Counted from the stretch's first letter, positions 16,015 through 24,898 are shown. The stretch is DNA of 28,224 bases from Flavobacterium psychrophilum (GCA_945872875.1 CAMCBB010000010.1:1-28224); one strand, 5' to 3'. Numbers and translations: made by a program. Notes: generated by a model not told the origin, from the letters alone.

Positions 16015-17085
16015 TTATATTTGTTTTTCTAAAGCTTGCATCACATCCACCAATACTTGAACACTTTCCAATGACATTGCATTGTACATTGATGCGCGGT
16101 ATCCACCAACAGATCTATGTCCTGGTAATCCAGAAATTCCAGCATCTTTCCACATTTTGTCAAAAATAGGAGCGTGGCTTTCGTCATTCAATAAGAAAGT
16201 AGCATTCATGATACTTCTATCTTCTACGGCAGCAGCACCTTTAAATAATGGATTTCTGTCGATTTCTGCATAAAGTAAGGCTGCCTTAGCCTCGTTGATT
16301 TTTTCAATTGCAGCAATTCCACCCAAGTTTTTCAACCATTGTAACGTTAATAATGATGCATATACAGGAAAAACAGGCGGTGTATTGTACATGCTTTCTG
16401 CTTTGATGTGTTTTTCGTAATCCAACATACTCGGAATGTATCTTCCAGATTTTCCTAATATTTCCTCTTTAACAACCACTAAAGTCGTTCCTGCAGGTCC
16501 CATATTTTTTTGAGCACCCGCATAAATCAAATCAAATTTAGAGAAATCTAAAGTTCTAGAAAAAATATCCGAACTCATATCGCAAACCACAGGAACATTT
16601 GTTTCTGGAAACGATTTCATTTGGGTTCCAAAAATTGTGTTGTTGCTAGTGCAGTGAAAATAAGAAGCATCCGCAGGAATTGAATATCCTTTTGGAATGT
16701 GGTTGTAATTTTCCTCTTTTGATGAAGCTACAATTACCGTTTCTCCAAAATGTTTTGCTTCTTTAATTGCATTATTTGCCCATGTCCCTGAGTCTAAATA
16801 AGCCGCTTTTCCATCGGTTTGCATTAAATTATAAGGAACCATTAAAAACTCCAAACTAGCTCCACCTGCTAAAAATAACGCTTGGTATCCTTTTCCTTCA
16901 AGTCCTAAAAGTTCTAAAGCTAAGGCTCTTGCTTCATCCATAACGGCAACAAAATCTTTGCTTCTGTGTGATATTTCTAATAGGGATAAATCTGAATTAT
17001 TGAAGTTTAATATGGCTTGCGCCGATTTTTCAAATACTTCTTGTGGTAAAATGCAAGGCCCTGCGCTGTAGTTGTGTTTTTTCAT
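16015..17085 (-). CDS. serC: Phosphoserine aminotransferase
   Basis: 356 residues, the usual length. It starts KKHNYSAGPCILPQEV, the family N-terminus. The cofactor phosphate-binding GGAS lies at 74-77, the PLP lysine is K193 in YAGAQKNMGPAG, and the C-terminal GLPGHRSVGGYRASMYN binds the substrate carboxylate/phosphate. It converts 3-phosphohydroxypyruvate and glutamate to phosphoserine and 2-oxoglutarate, and can serve pyridoxine synthesis. It is upstream of serA in a two-gene operon; no serB is in the window. The leader has a -7-like GAAATTTG, one mismatch from consensus. Confidence 0.97.
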   Translation of the reverse strand: MKKHNYSAGPCILPQEVFEKSAQAILNFNNSDLSLLEISHRSKDFVAVMDEARALALELLGLEGKGYQALFLAGGASLEFLMVPYNLMQTDGKAAYLDSGTWANNAIKEAKHFGETVIVASSKEENYNHIPKGYSIPADASYFHCTSNNTIFGTQMKSFPETNVPVVCDMSSDIFSRTLDFSKFDLIYAGAQKNMGPAGTTLVVVKEEILGKSGRYIPSMLDYEKHIKAESMYNTPPVFPVYASLLTLQWLKNLGGIAAIEKINEAKAALLYAEIDRNPLFKGAAAVEDRSIMNATFLLNDESHAPIFDKMWKDAGISGLPGHRSVGGYRASMYNAMSLESVQVLVDVMQALEKQI

Positions 17086-17165
17086 GGTAGTAGTTCCAAA
17101 TTTTTAAAGTGCAAATTTCGGAAATACCAATCGGAATTGTAGTTATAATTTATCAAAAATCAGGG

Positions 17166-17201
17166 TATGTTATTAACGAAATCGTAATAGTTCATAACAT
17201 A
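17166..17201. other. AT-rich inverted repeat between acyl-CoA reductase and serC
   Basis: TATGTTATTAAC (17166-17177) pairs with GTTCATAACATA (17190-17201) at 11 of 12 positions around a 12-nt centre. It is 27 bp after the acyl-CoA reductase gene end and about 115 bp before serC on the plus-strand map. It lacks a U-tract, so it is a weak terminator at best; an operator for serC is possible but unproven. Confidence 0.4.
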
Positions 17202-17227
17202 TTTTATCAATAATGTATTGGGTAAAT

Positions 17228-18289
17228 TTAAGAAAGTTGCAATAAGAAATCTATGGTGTTCACATTGTCTGCATAGTCCCATAGTTTTGGTTTTTGGGTT
17301 TCCCCAAATGGGATACTGTTTTCAAAATGATCCTTGCAAACTATACACTGAATTTCATCGGCATCAGCTTCAAGACGATTTTTTAATATTTGAATATCCT
17401 CATAATATTCATAAAATAAAGACGAAATGGGAGAGGAGTAACTGGTGTCTTCTTTTATAGTTAGAAACTCGTTATCCAATAATTTGAAATTACTCATTAA
17501 GAAAACCGCTTTATTGTAATCGTAATTATTAGCGTATTTTTCATAATAAATCACATCCTTTTGTTTGTAAATAGCTTGAAAAAAGGAATCAAAATTATAA
17601 TCCTTAGGTACAAATAGTTTAGAAACATTGCGGCATCCTAATCCAAAATACCTGAAAATATCTTCGCCTAAATTCTCTAAATCTTCTGCAGTTTCATTTC
17701 CTGTTAAAACAGCAACAGAGTTTCTGTTTTTTCGAATAATACTTGGTTTGTCTTTAAAATAATATTCAAAATAGCGTGAGGTATTGTTGCTTCCTGTGGC
17801 AATAACGGCATCAAAATGCTCCAATTTGTCGTCGGTGAACATAATGTAGTTTTTGATTTCAGGATTGATAGAAATCAAATAATTAGCTAAAAAAGGTAAT
17901 AACTTTTGATCGTTTGACGAAGTTTTAACCAGTACTTTATGTCCGGAAATTACCACCGATAAAAAATCATGAAATCCTACCAACGGAATATTTCCAGCCA
18001 ATATTAATCCAACCGTTTTAGGTCTTAGATTACTAAAATCATAGTTGGACAACCACTCGTTTAAATTGTCTTCTGTTAACGCTTCTGCCCAAGATTGAAT
18101 AGCAAAAAATACTTGTTCAGGAGTAAACCAGCCATTATGCGATTGCGATAATTCAATTAATTTTAGAAATTCATCATAATACAAATCATTGTTTTTTACG
18201 GCAGCGTTTTTGGTAGAATTATCTAATGAAAATTGACTTAAAAACTCTCCTAAAGCAATAAAACACTTTTTTTTATCGATTTGTAACAT
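17228..18289 (-). CDS. Acyl-CoA reductase (LuxC-like family)
   Basis: 353 residues. It has features of the LuxC acyl-CoA reductase family, related to aldehyde dehydrogenases: GLILAGNIPLVGFHDFLSVV (94-113) in the cofactor domain, LVKTSSND (120-127), ATGSNNTSRYFEYYF (164-178) equivalent to the nucleotide-binding glycine region, and a candidate catalytic cysteine C219 in FGLGCRNVSKLFVP. Members reduce acyl-CoA to fatty aldehyde through a thioester on this Cys. The substrate here is unknown; there are no lux genes. It is divergent from a ferredoxin gene with overlapping promoter elements. Confidence 0.85.
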   Translation of the reverse strand: MLQIDKKKCFIALGEFLSQFSLDNSTKNAAVKNNDLYYDEFLKLIELSQSHNGWFTPEQVFFAIQSWAEALTEDNLNEWLSNYDFSNLRPKTVGLILAGNIPLVGFHDFLSVVISGHKVLVKTSSNDQKLLPFLANYLISINPEIKNYIMFTDDKLEHFDAVIATGSNNTSRYFEYYFKDKPSIIRKNRNSVAVLTGNETAEDLENLGEDIFRYFGLGCRNVSKLFVPKDYNFDSFFQAIYKQKDVIYYEKYANNYDYNKAVFLMSNFKLLDNEFLTIKEDTSYSSPISSLFYEYYEDIQILKNRLEADADEIQCIVCKDHFENSIPFGETQKPKLWDYADNVNTIDFLLQLS

Positions 18290-18296
18290 TTGTGAC

Positions 18297-18327
18297 TTGT
18301 ATATGAATGGTTTTGATTGTAATTTTG
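18297..18327 (+). promoter_or_regulatory. Ferredoxin gene promoter
   Basis: TTG at 18297-18299, a 20-bp spacer and TAATTTTG at 18320-18327 match the Bacteroidota promoter consensus. The transcript would begin near 18334 and have a leader of about 93 nt before the ferredoxin ATG. Confidence 0.6.
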
Positions 18328-18329
18328 CA

Positions 18330-18347
18330 CAAAATTAAACAAAAGTA
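18330..18347 (-). promoter_or_regulatory. Candidate -7 boxes for the acyl-CoA reductase gene
   Basis: Two exact TAnnTTTG matches are read on the minus strand: TAATTTTG (18330-18337) and TACTTTTG (18340-18347). Neither has an obvious TTG at the -33 position. The first is a mirror partner of the plus-strand box at 18320-18327, separated by CA. Confidence 0.4.
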
Positions 18348-18351
18348 TTGA

Positions 18352-18375
18352 GGATTTACGATTATGGATTTACGA
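18352..18375. repeat. Direct repeat GGATTTACGA, two copies
   Basis: GGATTTACGA occurs at 18352-18361 and 18366-18375, period 14 bp. It is reminiscent of the ATTTACGA-type short repeats I recall from Flavobacterium spacers. It lies in the leader of the ferredoxin gene; no function is visible. Confidence 0.5.
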
Positions 18376-18426
18376 ATATTTTTTTAAATTCCAAATGGTA
18401 GTATCTCAATTCCTAAATATAATGTT

Positions 18427-18777
18427 ATGGCGATAATAATTACAGACGAATGTATTAATTGCGGAGCTTGCGAGCCAGAATGTCCAAATACAGCTATTTA
18501 CGAAGGAGCTGATGATTGGCGTTACAAAGATGGAACCAAGTTGAAAGGAAAAGTAATTTTACCAGACGGAACTGAAATCGATTCCGATGCAGCACAAACT
18601 CCAATTTCTGATGATATCTATTATATTGTACCTGGTAAATGCACCGAATGTAAAGGGTTTCACGAAGAGCCACAATGTGCTGCGGTTTGTCCAGTAGATT
18701 GTTGCGTTCCTGATGATAATCATGTGGAAAGTGAAGAGACCTTATTAAATAGACAATCGTTTTTACATAACGAATAG
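18427..18777 (+). CDS. 2[4Fe-4S] ferredoxin, Allochromatium-type
   Basis: 116 residues. The first cluster motif is C9-x2-C12-x2-C15-x3-C19-P. The second is C72-x2-C75-x8-C84-x3-C88-P, the long 8-residue spacing found in Alvin-type ferredoxins, followed by a vicinal C92-C93. Alvin-type proteins are usually about 80 residues. Here about 50 residues, rich in charged residues, separate the two cluster motifs (20-71), and a C-terminal tail follows. It is a soluble low-potential electron carrier; the partner is unknown. The divergent acyl-CoA reductase is the nearest candidate, although that family normally uses NADPH, so a direct link is speculative. Confidence 0.92.
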   Translation: MAIIITDECINCGACEPECPNTAIYEGADDWRYKDGTKLKGKVILPDGTEIDSDAAQTPISDDIYYIVPGKCTECKGFHEEPQCAAVCPVDCCVPDDNHVESEETLLNRQSFLHNE

Positions 18778-18798
18778 TTTATTTTTTAAATAGAAATG

Positions 18799-18827
18799 AA
18801 TCCCGAGGCCTACTTCGGGATTTTTTT
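18799..18827 (+). terminator. Intrinsic terminator after the ferredoxin gene
   Basis: AATCCCGAGG (18799-18808) pairs with CTTCGGGATT (18813-18822), with one G-U pair and a 4-nt loop CCTA, followed by a T-run through 18827. It lies 22 bp after the ferredoxin stop. Confidence 0.9.
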
Positions 18828-18886
18828 GCACCATAAAGATAAATAGATTGTATTTCAAAAACTTTTAAACTTTCAATTAATAGAAG

Positions 18887-18894
18887 TATATTTG
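18887..18894 (+). promoter_or_regulatory. ychF promoter -7 box
   Basis: TATATTTG matches TAnnTTTG exactly and is followed by CA, a common flavobacterial context. It is 24 bp before the ychF ATG. The -33 area is T-rich but has no exact TTG at the right distance. Confidence 0.55.
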
Positions 18895-18917
18895 CACACT
18901 TTTAAAACAAATTCATA

Positions 18918-20012
18918 ATGAAAGCAGGAATTGTAGGCTTACCTAATGTAGGAAAATCAACTTTATTTAATTGTTTATCAAATGCAAAAGCGCAAAGTGC
19001 AAACTTTCCTTTTTGTACCATCGAACCAAATATAGGTGTGGTAAATGTACCCGATCCGAGAATTGTTCGTTTAGAAGAATTAGTGAAGCCAGAGCGTGTT
19101 CAAATGGCAACTGTAGATATCGTAGATATTGCAGGTTTGGTAAAAGGAGCAAGTAAAGGAGAAGGTCTTGGAAATCAATTCTTAGGAAACATTAGAGAAT
19201 GTAATGCAATTATTCATGTTTTGCGTTGCTTTGATAACGACAATATTGTGCATGTGGATGGAAATGTAAATCCGGTGCGTGATAAAGAAACAATTGATAT
19301 CGAGTTGCAATTAAAAGATTTAGAAACTGTTGAAAAACGTTTAGAAAAAGTTAATCGCGCTGCAAAAACTGGAAATAAAGAAGCTCAAGTAGAAAAAGCA
19401 TTGTTGGATCGAATTCGTGAAGCATTGTTTCAAGCGAAATCAGCAAGAACCGTGGTCCCTCAAAATAATGATGAGGAAGAATTAATGCAAGATTTTCAGT
19501 TAATTACAAATAAGCCAGTATTATATGTTTGTAATGTAGATGAAGCAGCTGCAGTTAATGGAAATAAATATGTAGATCAAGTTCGTGAATTAGTTAAAGA
19601 CGAACAAGCAGAAGTTATAGTGCTTTCAGTTGGTGCAGAAGCTGATATTACCGAGTTAGAAAGCTACGAAGAGCGTCAAGTTTTCTTAGAGGATATGGGT
19701 CTTTCAGAGCCAGGATCTGCGGTATTAATTCGTGCAGCATACAAACTATTGAAATTACAAACGTACTTCACGGCAGGTGTAAAAGAAGTTCGCGCTTGGA
19801 CAATTAACATCGGAGATACCGCTCCAAAAGCAGCTGGGGTAATTCACACCGATTTTGAAAAAGGATTCATTCGTGCTGAGGTTATTGCCTACGAAGATTT
19901 TTCAAATTTTGGTTCGGAAACTAAAGTAAAAGAAGCCGGTAAATTGCGTGTAGAAGGGAAAGAATACATCGTAAAAGATGGTGATGTAATGCATTTCCGT
20001 TTTAACGTTTAG
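18918..20012 (+). CDS. ychF: Redox-regulated ATPase YchF (Obg-related)
   Basis: 364 residues, the family length. G1 is GLPNVGKST (7-15), the switch region holds FPFCTIEPN, and G3 is DIVDIAGLVKGASKGEGLGN. The G4 position reads NVDE instead of NKxD, which is why YchF/OLA1 proteins prefer ATP to GTP. The middle part (about 130-200) is the helical coiled-coil insert, and the C-terminal TGS domain includes TYFTAGVKEVRAW and GDVMHFRFNV. YchF binds ribosomes and affects stress responses. It is a single gene between two terminators. Confidence 0.97.
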   Translation: MKAGIVGLPNVGKSTLFNCLSNAKAQSANFPFCTIEPNIGVVNVPDPRIVRLEELVKPERVQMATVDIVDIAGLVKGASKGEGLGNQFLGNIRECNAIIHVLRCFDNDNIVHVDGNVNPVRDKETIDIELQLKDLETVEKRLEKVNRAAKTGNKEAQVEKALLDRIREALFQAKSARTVVPQNNDEEELMQDFQLITNKPVLYVCNVDEAAAVNGNKYVDQVRELVKDEQAEVIVLSVGAEADITELESYEERQVFLEDMGLSEPGSAVLIRAAYKLLKLQTYFTAGVKEVRAWTINIGDTAPKAAGVIHTDFEKGFIRAEVIAYEDFSNFGSETKVKEAGKLRVEGKEYIVKDGDVMHFRFNV

Positions 20013-20050
20013 TCATTTCTCGAAACGAAATAACCACATAAAATAAATCA

Positions 20051-20082
20051 AAAACCGCAAAAGAAATTTTGCGGTTTTTTTA
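20051..20082 (+). terminator. Intrinsic terminator of ychF
   Basis: A perfect 12-bp inverted repeat (AAAACCGCAAAA at 20051-20062; TTTTGCGGTTTT at 20067-20078) around GAAA, with further Ts to 20081. It is 38 bp after the ychF stop. Confidence 0.92.
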
Positions 20083-20182
20083 TATGTTTTTGCTTCAAAC
20101 TTCACTCTCCCAGCTTAAAAAATTGTCAAAAACATTCTTAATAACTTCTCTAAATCTCCTTTTTAACACTACCGAATTTCAC

Positions 20183-20190
20183 TAAATTAG
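20183..20190 (+). promoter_or_regulatory. Candidate -7 box of the parE-parC operon
   Basis: TAAATTAG followed by CA differs by one base from TAnnTTTG. It lies 66 bp before the parE ATG, in the 244-bp ychF-parE gap, and is the best candidate I see there. The rest of the gap after the terminator is plain AT-rich sequence. Confidence 0.3.
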
Positions 20191-20256
20191 CAAATCGGAT
20201 ACTTATGCTTTAAGACCAGTCCGAACAGAACGCAATTAAATTCGATTTATTTAAAA

Positions 20257-22116
20257 ATGGCAGAACAAGATCTATATACCGAAGACAATATCCGCTCACT
20301 CGATTGGAAAGAACACATTCGAATGCGTCCCGGAATGTACATTGGGAAGCTTGGCGATGGATCTTCTCCCGATGACGGAATTTATATTCTTCTAAAAGAA
20401 GTTATCGATAACTGTATCGATGAGTTTGTCATGGGAGCTGGAAAAGTAATTGAAGTTACCATCAAAGATAAGCTGGTTACTGTTCGAGATTATGGTCGTG
20501 GAATTCCGTTAGGTAAGGTGGTGGATGTAGTTTCTAGAATGAATACCGGAGGTAAATACGATTCTAAAGCATTTAAAAAATCAGTTGGTTTAAATGGAGT
20601 AGGTACCAAAGCGGTGAATGCTTTGTCGAACTATTTCCGAGTTGAATCGGTTAGAGATAACCAACAAAAAGCAGCTGAATTCTCTGAAGGAAATTTAGTT
20701 TTAGAAGAAGAAATTGTTGAGTCTACCAAAAGAAAAGGAACTAAAGTTGCCTTTGTGGCCGATGAGGTTATTTTCAAAAAATACAAATACCGTAATGAGT
20801 ATGTCGTTAAAATGCTCAAAAATTATTGTTATCTAAATCGCGGATTAACAATATACTACAACGGAGAAAAATATGTTTCTGAATTTGGATTGAAAGATTT
20901 ATTAGAAGAAACAATCACAGAAGAAGACATGCAATATCCGATCATTCACTTGGAAGGGGATGATATTGAAATTGCATTAACGCACAGTAAATCACAATAT
21001 TCAGAAGAGTACCATTCGTTTGTAAACGGACAAAATACAACTCAAGGTGGAACACACTTAAATGCTTTTCGTGAAGCGGTAGTAAAAACTATTCGTGATT
21101 ATTACAATAAAGGTTTTGAAGCTTCCGATATTAGAAAATCAATTGTTTCTGCGGTGTCTATTAAAGTGGAAGAACCGGTATTTGAATCGCAAACCAAAAC
21201 CAAATTAGGTTCCAATGATGTAGGTCCCAACGGACCAACAGTTCGCACTTTTATTCATGATTTTATCACAACCAAATTAGATAACTTCTTGCACAAGAAT
21301 CCGGAGACTGCCGATTTACTTTTGCGTAAAATTCTGCAAGCAGAACGCGAAAGAAAAGAACTTTCTGGAATTCGAAAATTAGCCAAAGATCGTGCTAAAA
21401 AATCGAGTTTACACAACAAGAAACTTCGTGATTGTAGAGTGCATTTAACCGATGCCAAAAACCCAAGAAGTTTAGAAAGTACCCTTTTTATTACCGAGGG
21501 AGATTCGGCTTCGGGATCAATTACCAAGAGTAGAGATGTGAATACGCAAGCGGTTTTTAGTTTGCGTGGTAAGCCTTTGAATTCGTATGGAATGACCAAG
21601 AAAATCGTATATGAAAACGAAGAGTTTAATTTGCTACAAGCGGCATTAGATATTGAAGAAAGTATTGAAGATTTGCGTTACAACAATATTGTAATTGCTA
21701 CCGATGCCGATGTCGACGGGATGCACATTCGCTTGTTGTTAATTACCTTTTTCTTGCAATTTTTTCCTGAAATGATCAAAGAAGGGCATTTGTATATTTT
21801 GCAAACACCTTTATTTAGAGTTCGAAATAAAAAAGAAACCATCTATTGTTACAGCGAAGAAGAGCGCGTAAATGCTATCGAAAAATTAAAGCCAAAACCT
21901 GAGATCACACGATTTAAAGGATTGGGAGAAATATCACCTGATGAGTTTAAGAATTTCATTGGAGAAAGCATCCGTTTAGATCCTGTAATGTTGGACAAAG
22001 CTACTTCTATCGAAACTTTACTGGAATTCTATATGGGTAAAAACACACCAGATAGACAAAACTTTATCATTAACAATTTGAAAGTCGAATTGGATAAAGT
22101 CGAAGAATTAGCCTAA
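20257..22116 (+). CDS. parE: DNA topoisomerase IV subunit B
   Basis: 619 residues, the Bacteroidota ParE length. The GHKL ATPase domain shows EVIDNCIDE (48-56), DYGRGIPLG (78-86) and [15 protein letters not shown] (110-124), where N replaces the usual H of GLHGVG. The Toprim domain has EGDSASGS (414-421; usually EGDSAGGS) and [12 protein letters not shown] (481-492; usually GAHIR), with the metal-binding acidic residues intact. The tail [16 protein letters not shown] and [16 protein letters not shown] is standard. With ParC it decatenates daughter chromosomes using ATP. It is the first gene of a parE-parC operon with a 36-bp gap. The altered motifs look clade-typical, not defective. Confidence 0.96.
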   Translation: MAEQDLYTEDNIRSLDWKEHIRMRPGMYIGKLGDGSSPDDGIYILLKEVIDNCIDEFVMGAGKVIEVTIKDKLVTVRDYGRGIPLGKVVDVVSRMNTGGKYDSKAFKKSVGLNGVGTKAVNALSNYFRVESVRDNQQKAAEFSEGNLVLEEEIVESTKRKGTKVAFVADEVIFKKYKYRNEYVVKMLKNYCYLNRGLTIYYNGEKYVSEFGLKDLLEETITEEDMQYPIIHLEGDDIEIALTHSKSQYSEEYHSFVNGQNTTQGGTHLNAFREAVVKTIRDYYNKGFEASDIRKSIVSAVSIKVEEPVFESQTKTKLGSNDVGPNGPTVRTFIHDFITTKLDNFLHKNPETADLLLRKILQAERERKELSGIRKLAKDRAKKSSLHNKKLRDCRVHLTDAKNPRSLESTLFITEGDSASGSITKSRDVNTQAVFSLRGKPLNSYGMTKKIVYENEEFNLLQAALDIEESIEDLRYNNIVIATDADVDGMHIRLLLITFFLQFFPEMIKEGHLYILQTPLFRVRNKKETIYCYSEEERVNAIEKLKPKPEITRFKGLGEISPDEFKNFIGESIRLDPVMLDKATSIETLLEFYMGKNTPDRQNFIINNLKVELDKVEELA

Positions 22117-22152
22117 TAAAATACACTATAATTACTGAAATAGTCAGCATAA

Positions 22153-24861
22153 ATGAAAGACGAAGAAGAAGATAATATTGAAGAAACCAACGACGAGTTG
22201 GACGAATCTACCCAAGAGGAAACTTTTGAGGAAGGTTTTGAAGACATAGTTTCTACTGGCGGAAATCATTTTTACGAAAACGACGAAAACCCCGAGGATA
22301 CCATCACCAAAGTTACTGGAATGTACAAAGATTGGTTTTTGGACTATGCGTCTTATGTAATTTTGGAGCGCGCCGTTCCTGCTATTGAAGATGGATTTAA
22401 GCCGGTTCAGCGTCGTATTATGCATTCTTTGAAAGAGTTGGATGATGGCCGTTACAACAAAGTTGCCAATGTAGTAGGACATACCATGCAGTACCATCCC
22501 CACGGAGATGCGAGTATTGGAGATGCGATGGTGCAAATTGGTCAAAAAGAATTATTAATTGATTGCCAAGGAAACTGGGGAAATATACTAACTGGGGATA
22601 GCGCTGCGGCTTCGCGATATATTGAAGCGCGTTTGTCAAAATTTGCTTTAGAAGTTTTGTATTCTCCAAAAATAACCGATTGGGGAGTTTCCTATGATGG
22701 GCGTCGTGCAGAACCAAATAATTTACCGGTAAAATTCCCATTATTATTAGCTCAAGGTGCCGAAGGAATTGCGGTTGGTCTTTCTACCAAAGTCTTACCT
22801 CATAACTTTAATGAGTTAATTGACGCTTCGGTTAAGATTTTAAAAGGGAAGCCGTTTACTATATATCCTGATTTTCAAACTGCCGGTATTGCCGATGTTT
22901 CCAATTATAATGATGGAATGCGAGGCGGCCGTGTTCGTGTTCGTGCCAAAATTGCACAATTCGACAAGCAAACTTTGGTCATTACTCAAATTCCGTTTTC
23001 AACAAATACTTCCTCATTGATTGATAGTATATTGAAAGCCAATGAAAAAGGTAAAATCAAAATCAAGAAAATTGAAGACAATACTGCGGCTGAAGTTGAA
23101 ATTCTGATTCACTTATTTCCTGGGGTTTCCCCCGATAAAACAATTGATGCCTTATATGCATTTACAGCTTGCGAAACTTCGGTGGCGCCTTTAGGATGTG
23201 TTATTGAAGACAACAAGCCTTTGTTTATTGGAGTTTCTGCTATGTTGAAAATTTCAACTGAAAGAACCGTTCAATTGTTAAAAGCAGAGTTGGAAATTCA
23301 ATTGGAAGAGCTTAAAAATAAATGGCATTTTTCTACTTTAGAGAAAATATTCATTCGCGAAGAAATGTATATTGACTTCAAATTGTATTCTGATAAAGAA
23401 TCGCTATACGAATACATGTATAAGCGATTTGAGCCCTTTACAAAATCTTTTGTAAGGGATATTAATGACGACGATTTACAGAAGTTGACTCAAATTCCGA
23501 TGATTCGTATCACCCGTTTCGACTCTGATAAAGCAGATGATTTCATTGCTAAGTTAGAAGACGAAATGAAGGAGGTGCAACACCATTTAGACAATCTTAT
23601 AGATTTTGCCATTGATTATTTCATCAAATTAAAAGAGAAATACGGAAAAGGTAGAGAACGTCAAACGGAGTTGCGAAGTTTTGAAAATATCGAAGCAACC
23701 AAAGTGGTTTTAAGAAACACCAAACTCTATGTAAATAAAGAGGAAGGCTTCTTTGGAACTGGTTTGAAAAAAGACGAATATGTTGCCGATTGCTCGGATA
23801 TTGATGATGTAATTGTTTTCTTGAGAGATGGTAAAATAATGATCTCTAAAGTTGATGATAAGAAGTTTGTAGGTAAAGACATCATTCATATTGCGGTATT
23901 TGATAAAAACGATAAGCGTACCATTTACAACATGATTTACCGTGATGGTAAAAATGGTTCTACTTTCATAAAACGTTTTAATGTTTCGGGAGTTACGCGG
24001 GATAAATTTTATGATTTAACTCAAGAAACTGCAGGTTCACAAGTGTTGTATTTCTCTGCAAACCCGAATGGTGAAGCAGAAGTAGTTACCATATTGCTGC
24101 GTCAAGTTGGTAGTGTGAAAAAACTGAAATGGGATCTTGATTTTACCGATATTGCCATTAAAGGTCGTGCATCCAGAGGAAATACGGTTACAAAATATCC
24201 AATCAAGAAAATCGAATTGAAGGAAAAAGGAATATCTACTTTGCGTCCTAGAAAAATTTGGTTTGATGACACTGTTCAGCGTTTGAATGTAGATGGAAGA
24301 GGGGAATTGTTGGGTGAATTTAGACCCAATGATCGCTTGTTGATTATCAATCAAACAGGTAAATTGAAAACAATTATTCCAGAGTTGACTACGCATTTTG
24401 ATGAAGATATGATTGTTTTAGAAAAATGGAATCCGAAGAAACCGATTTCTACGATTTATTACGACGGAGAAAAAGAGCGTTATTTTATAAAACGTTTCTT
24501 GGTAGAAAATGAAAACAAGGAAGAGATTTTTATTACCGAACACGAAAAATCCCAATTGGAAATCGTTTCAACCGATTGGAGGCCTGTTGCTGAGGTAGTT
24601 TTCACCAAAGTAAAAGGAATTCAGAAAGAAAATCAAACGATCGATTTAGAACAATTTATTGCCGTAAAAGGAATTAAAGCACTAGGAAATCAATTGACAA
24701 CAGATAAATTAAAACAAGTTAATTTATTAGAATCGCTTCCTTTTGAAGAGCCTGTTGAAAAAGTTCCAGAAGAGATAGAAGTAATTGGTGAAGAATCTAT
24801 TTCGGAAGATATTAAAACCGAATTTGATGAAGACGGCCAAATAACACTTAGTTTAGAATAA
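22153..24861 (+). CDS. parC: DNA topoisomerase IV subunit A
   Basis: 902 residues. An acidic extension (about residues 1-50, very rich in D and E) precedes the winged-helix domain. The breakage-reunion region has FKPVQRRIMHSL (82-93), YHPHGDASIGD (114-124) and the catalytic tyrosine Y156 in AAASRYIEARLS. The tower and coiled coil follow, and after about residue 510 comes a variable beta-propeller-like C-terminal domain ending in another acidic tail. The quinolone-contact positions equivalent to E. coli ParC S80 and E84 are A120 and D124. ParC cuts and religates DNA while ParE hydrolyses ATP. The pairing with parE separates it from GyrA. Confidence 0.95.
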   Translation: MKDEEEDNIEETNDELDESTQEETFEEGFEDIVSTGGNHFYENDENPEDTITKVTGMYKDWFLDYASYVILERAVPAIEDGFKPVQRRIMHSLKELDDGRYNKVANVVGHTMQYHPHGDASIGDAMVQIGQKELLIDCQGNWGNILTGDSAAASRYIEARLSKFALEVLYSPKITDWGVSYDGRRAEPNNLPVKFPLLLAQGAEGIAVGLSTKVLPHNFNELIDASVKILKGKPFTIYPDFQTAGIADVSNYNDGMRGGRVRVRAKIAQFDKQTLVITQIPFSTNTSSLIDSILKANEKGKIKIKKIEDNTAAEVEILIHLFPGVSPDKTIDALYAFTACETSVAPLGCVIEDNKPLFIGVSAMLKISTERTVQLLKAELEIQLEELKNKWHFSTLEKIFIREEMYIDFKLYSDKESLYEYMYKRFEPFTKSFVRDINDDDLQKLTQIPMIRITRFDSDKADDFIAKLEDEMKEVQHHLDNLIDFAIDYFIKLKEKYGKGRERQTELRSFENIEATKVVLRNTKLYVNKEEGFFGTGLKKDEYVADCSDIDDVIVFLRDGKIMISKVDDKKFVGKDIIHIAVFDKNDKRTIYNMIYRDGKNGSTFIKRFNVSGVTRDKFYDLTQETAGSQVLYFSANPNGEAEVVTILLRQVGSVKKLKWDLDFTDIAIKGRASRGNTVTKYPIKKIELKEKGISTLRPRKIWFDDTVQRLNVDGRGELLGEFRPNDRLLIINQTGKLKTIIPELTTHFDEDMIVLEKWNPKKPISTIYYDGEKERYFIKRFLVENENKEEIFITEHEKSQLEIVSTDWRPVAEVVFTKVKGIQKENQTIDLEQFIAVKGIKALGNQLTTDKLKQVNLLESLPFEEPVEKVPEEIEVIGEESISEDIKTEFDEDGQITLSLE

Positions 24862-24862
24862 T

Positions 24863-24898
24863 AAAATCTGCAAGGAATATCCTTGCAGATTTTCTTTT
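24863..24898 (+). terminator. Intrinsic terminator of parE-parC
   Basis: A perfect 13-bp inverted repeat (AAAATCTGCAAGG at 24863-24875; CCTTGCAGATTTT at 24881-24893) with loop AATAT, followed by CTTTT. It begins directly after the parC stop. Confidence 0.92.

Noticed and set aside
20191..20230. TCGGA...TCCGA inverted pair in the parE leader as a riboswitch or attenuator
   Set aside because: The stem is only 5 bp with a loop of about 20 nt and no further pairing or terminator, so chance explains it.
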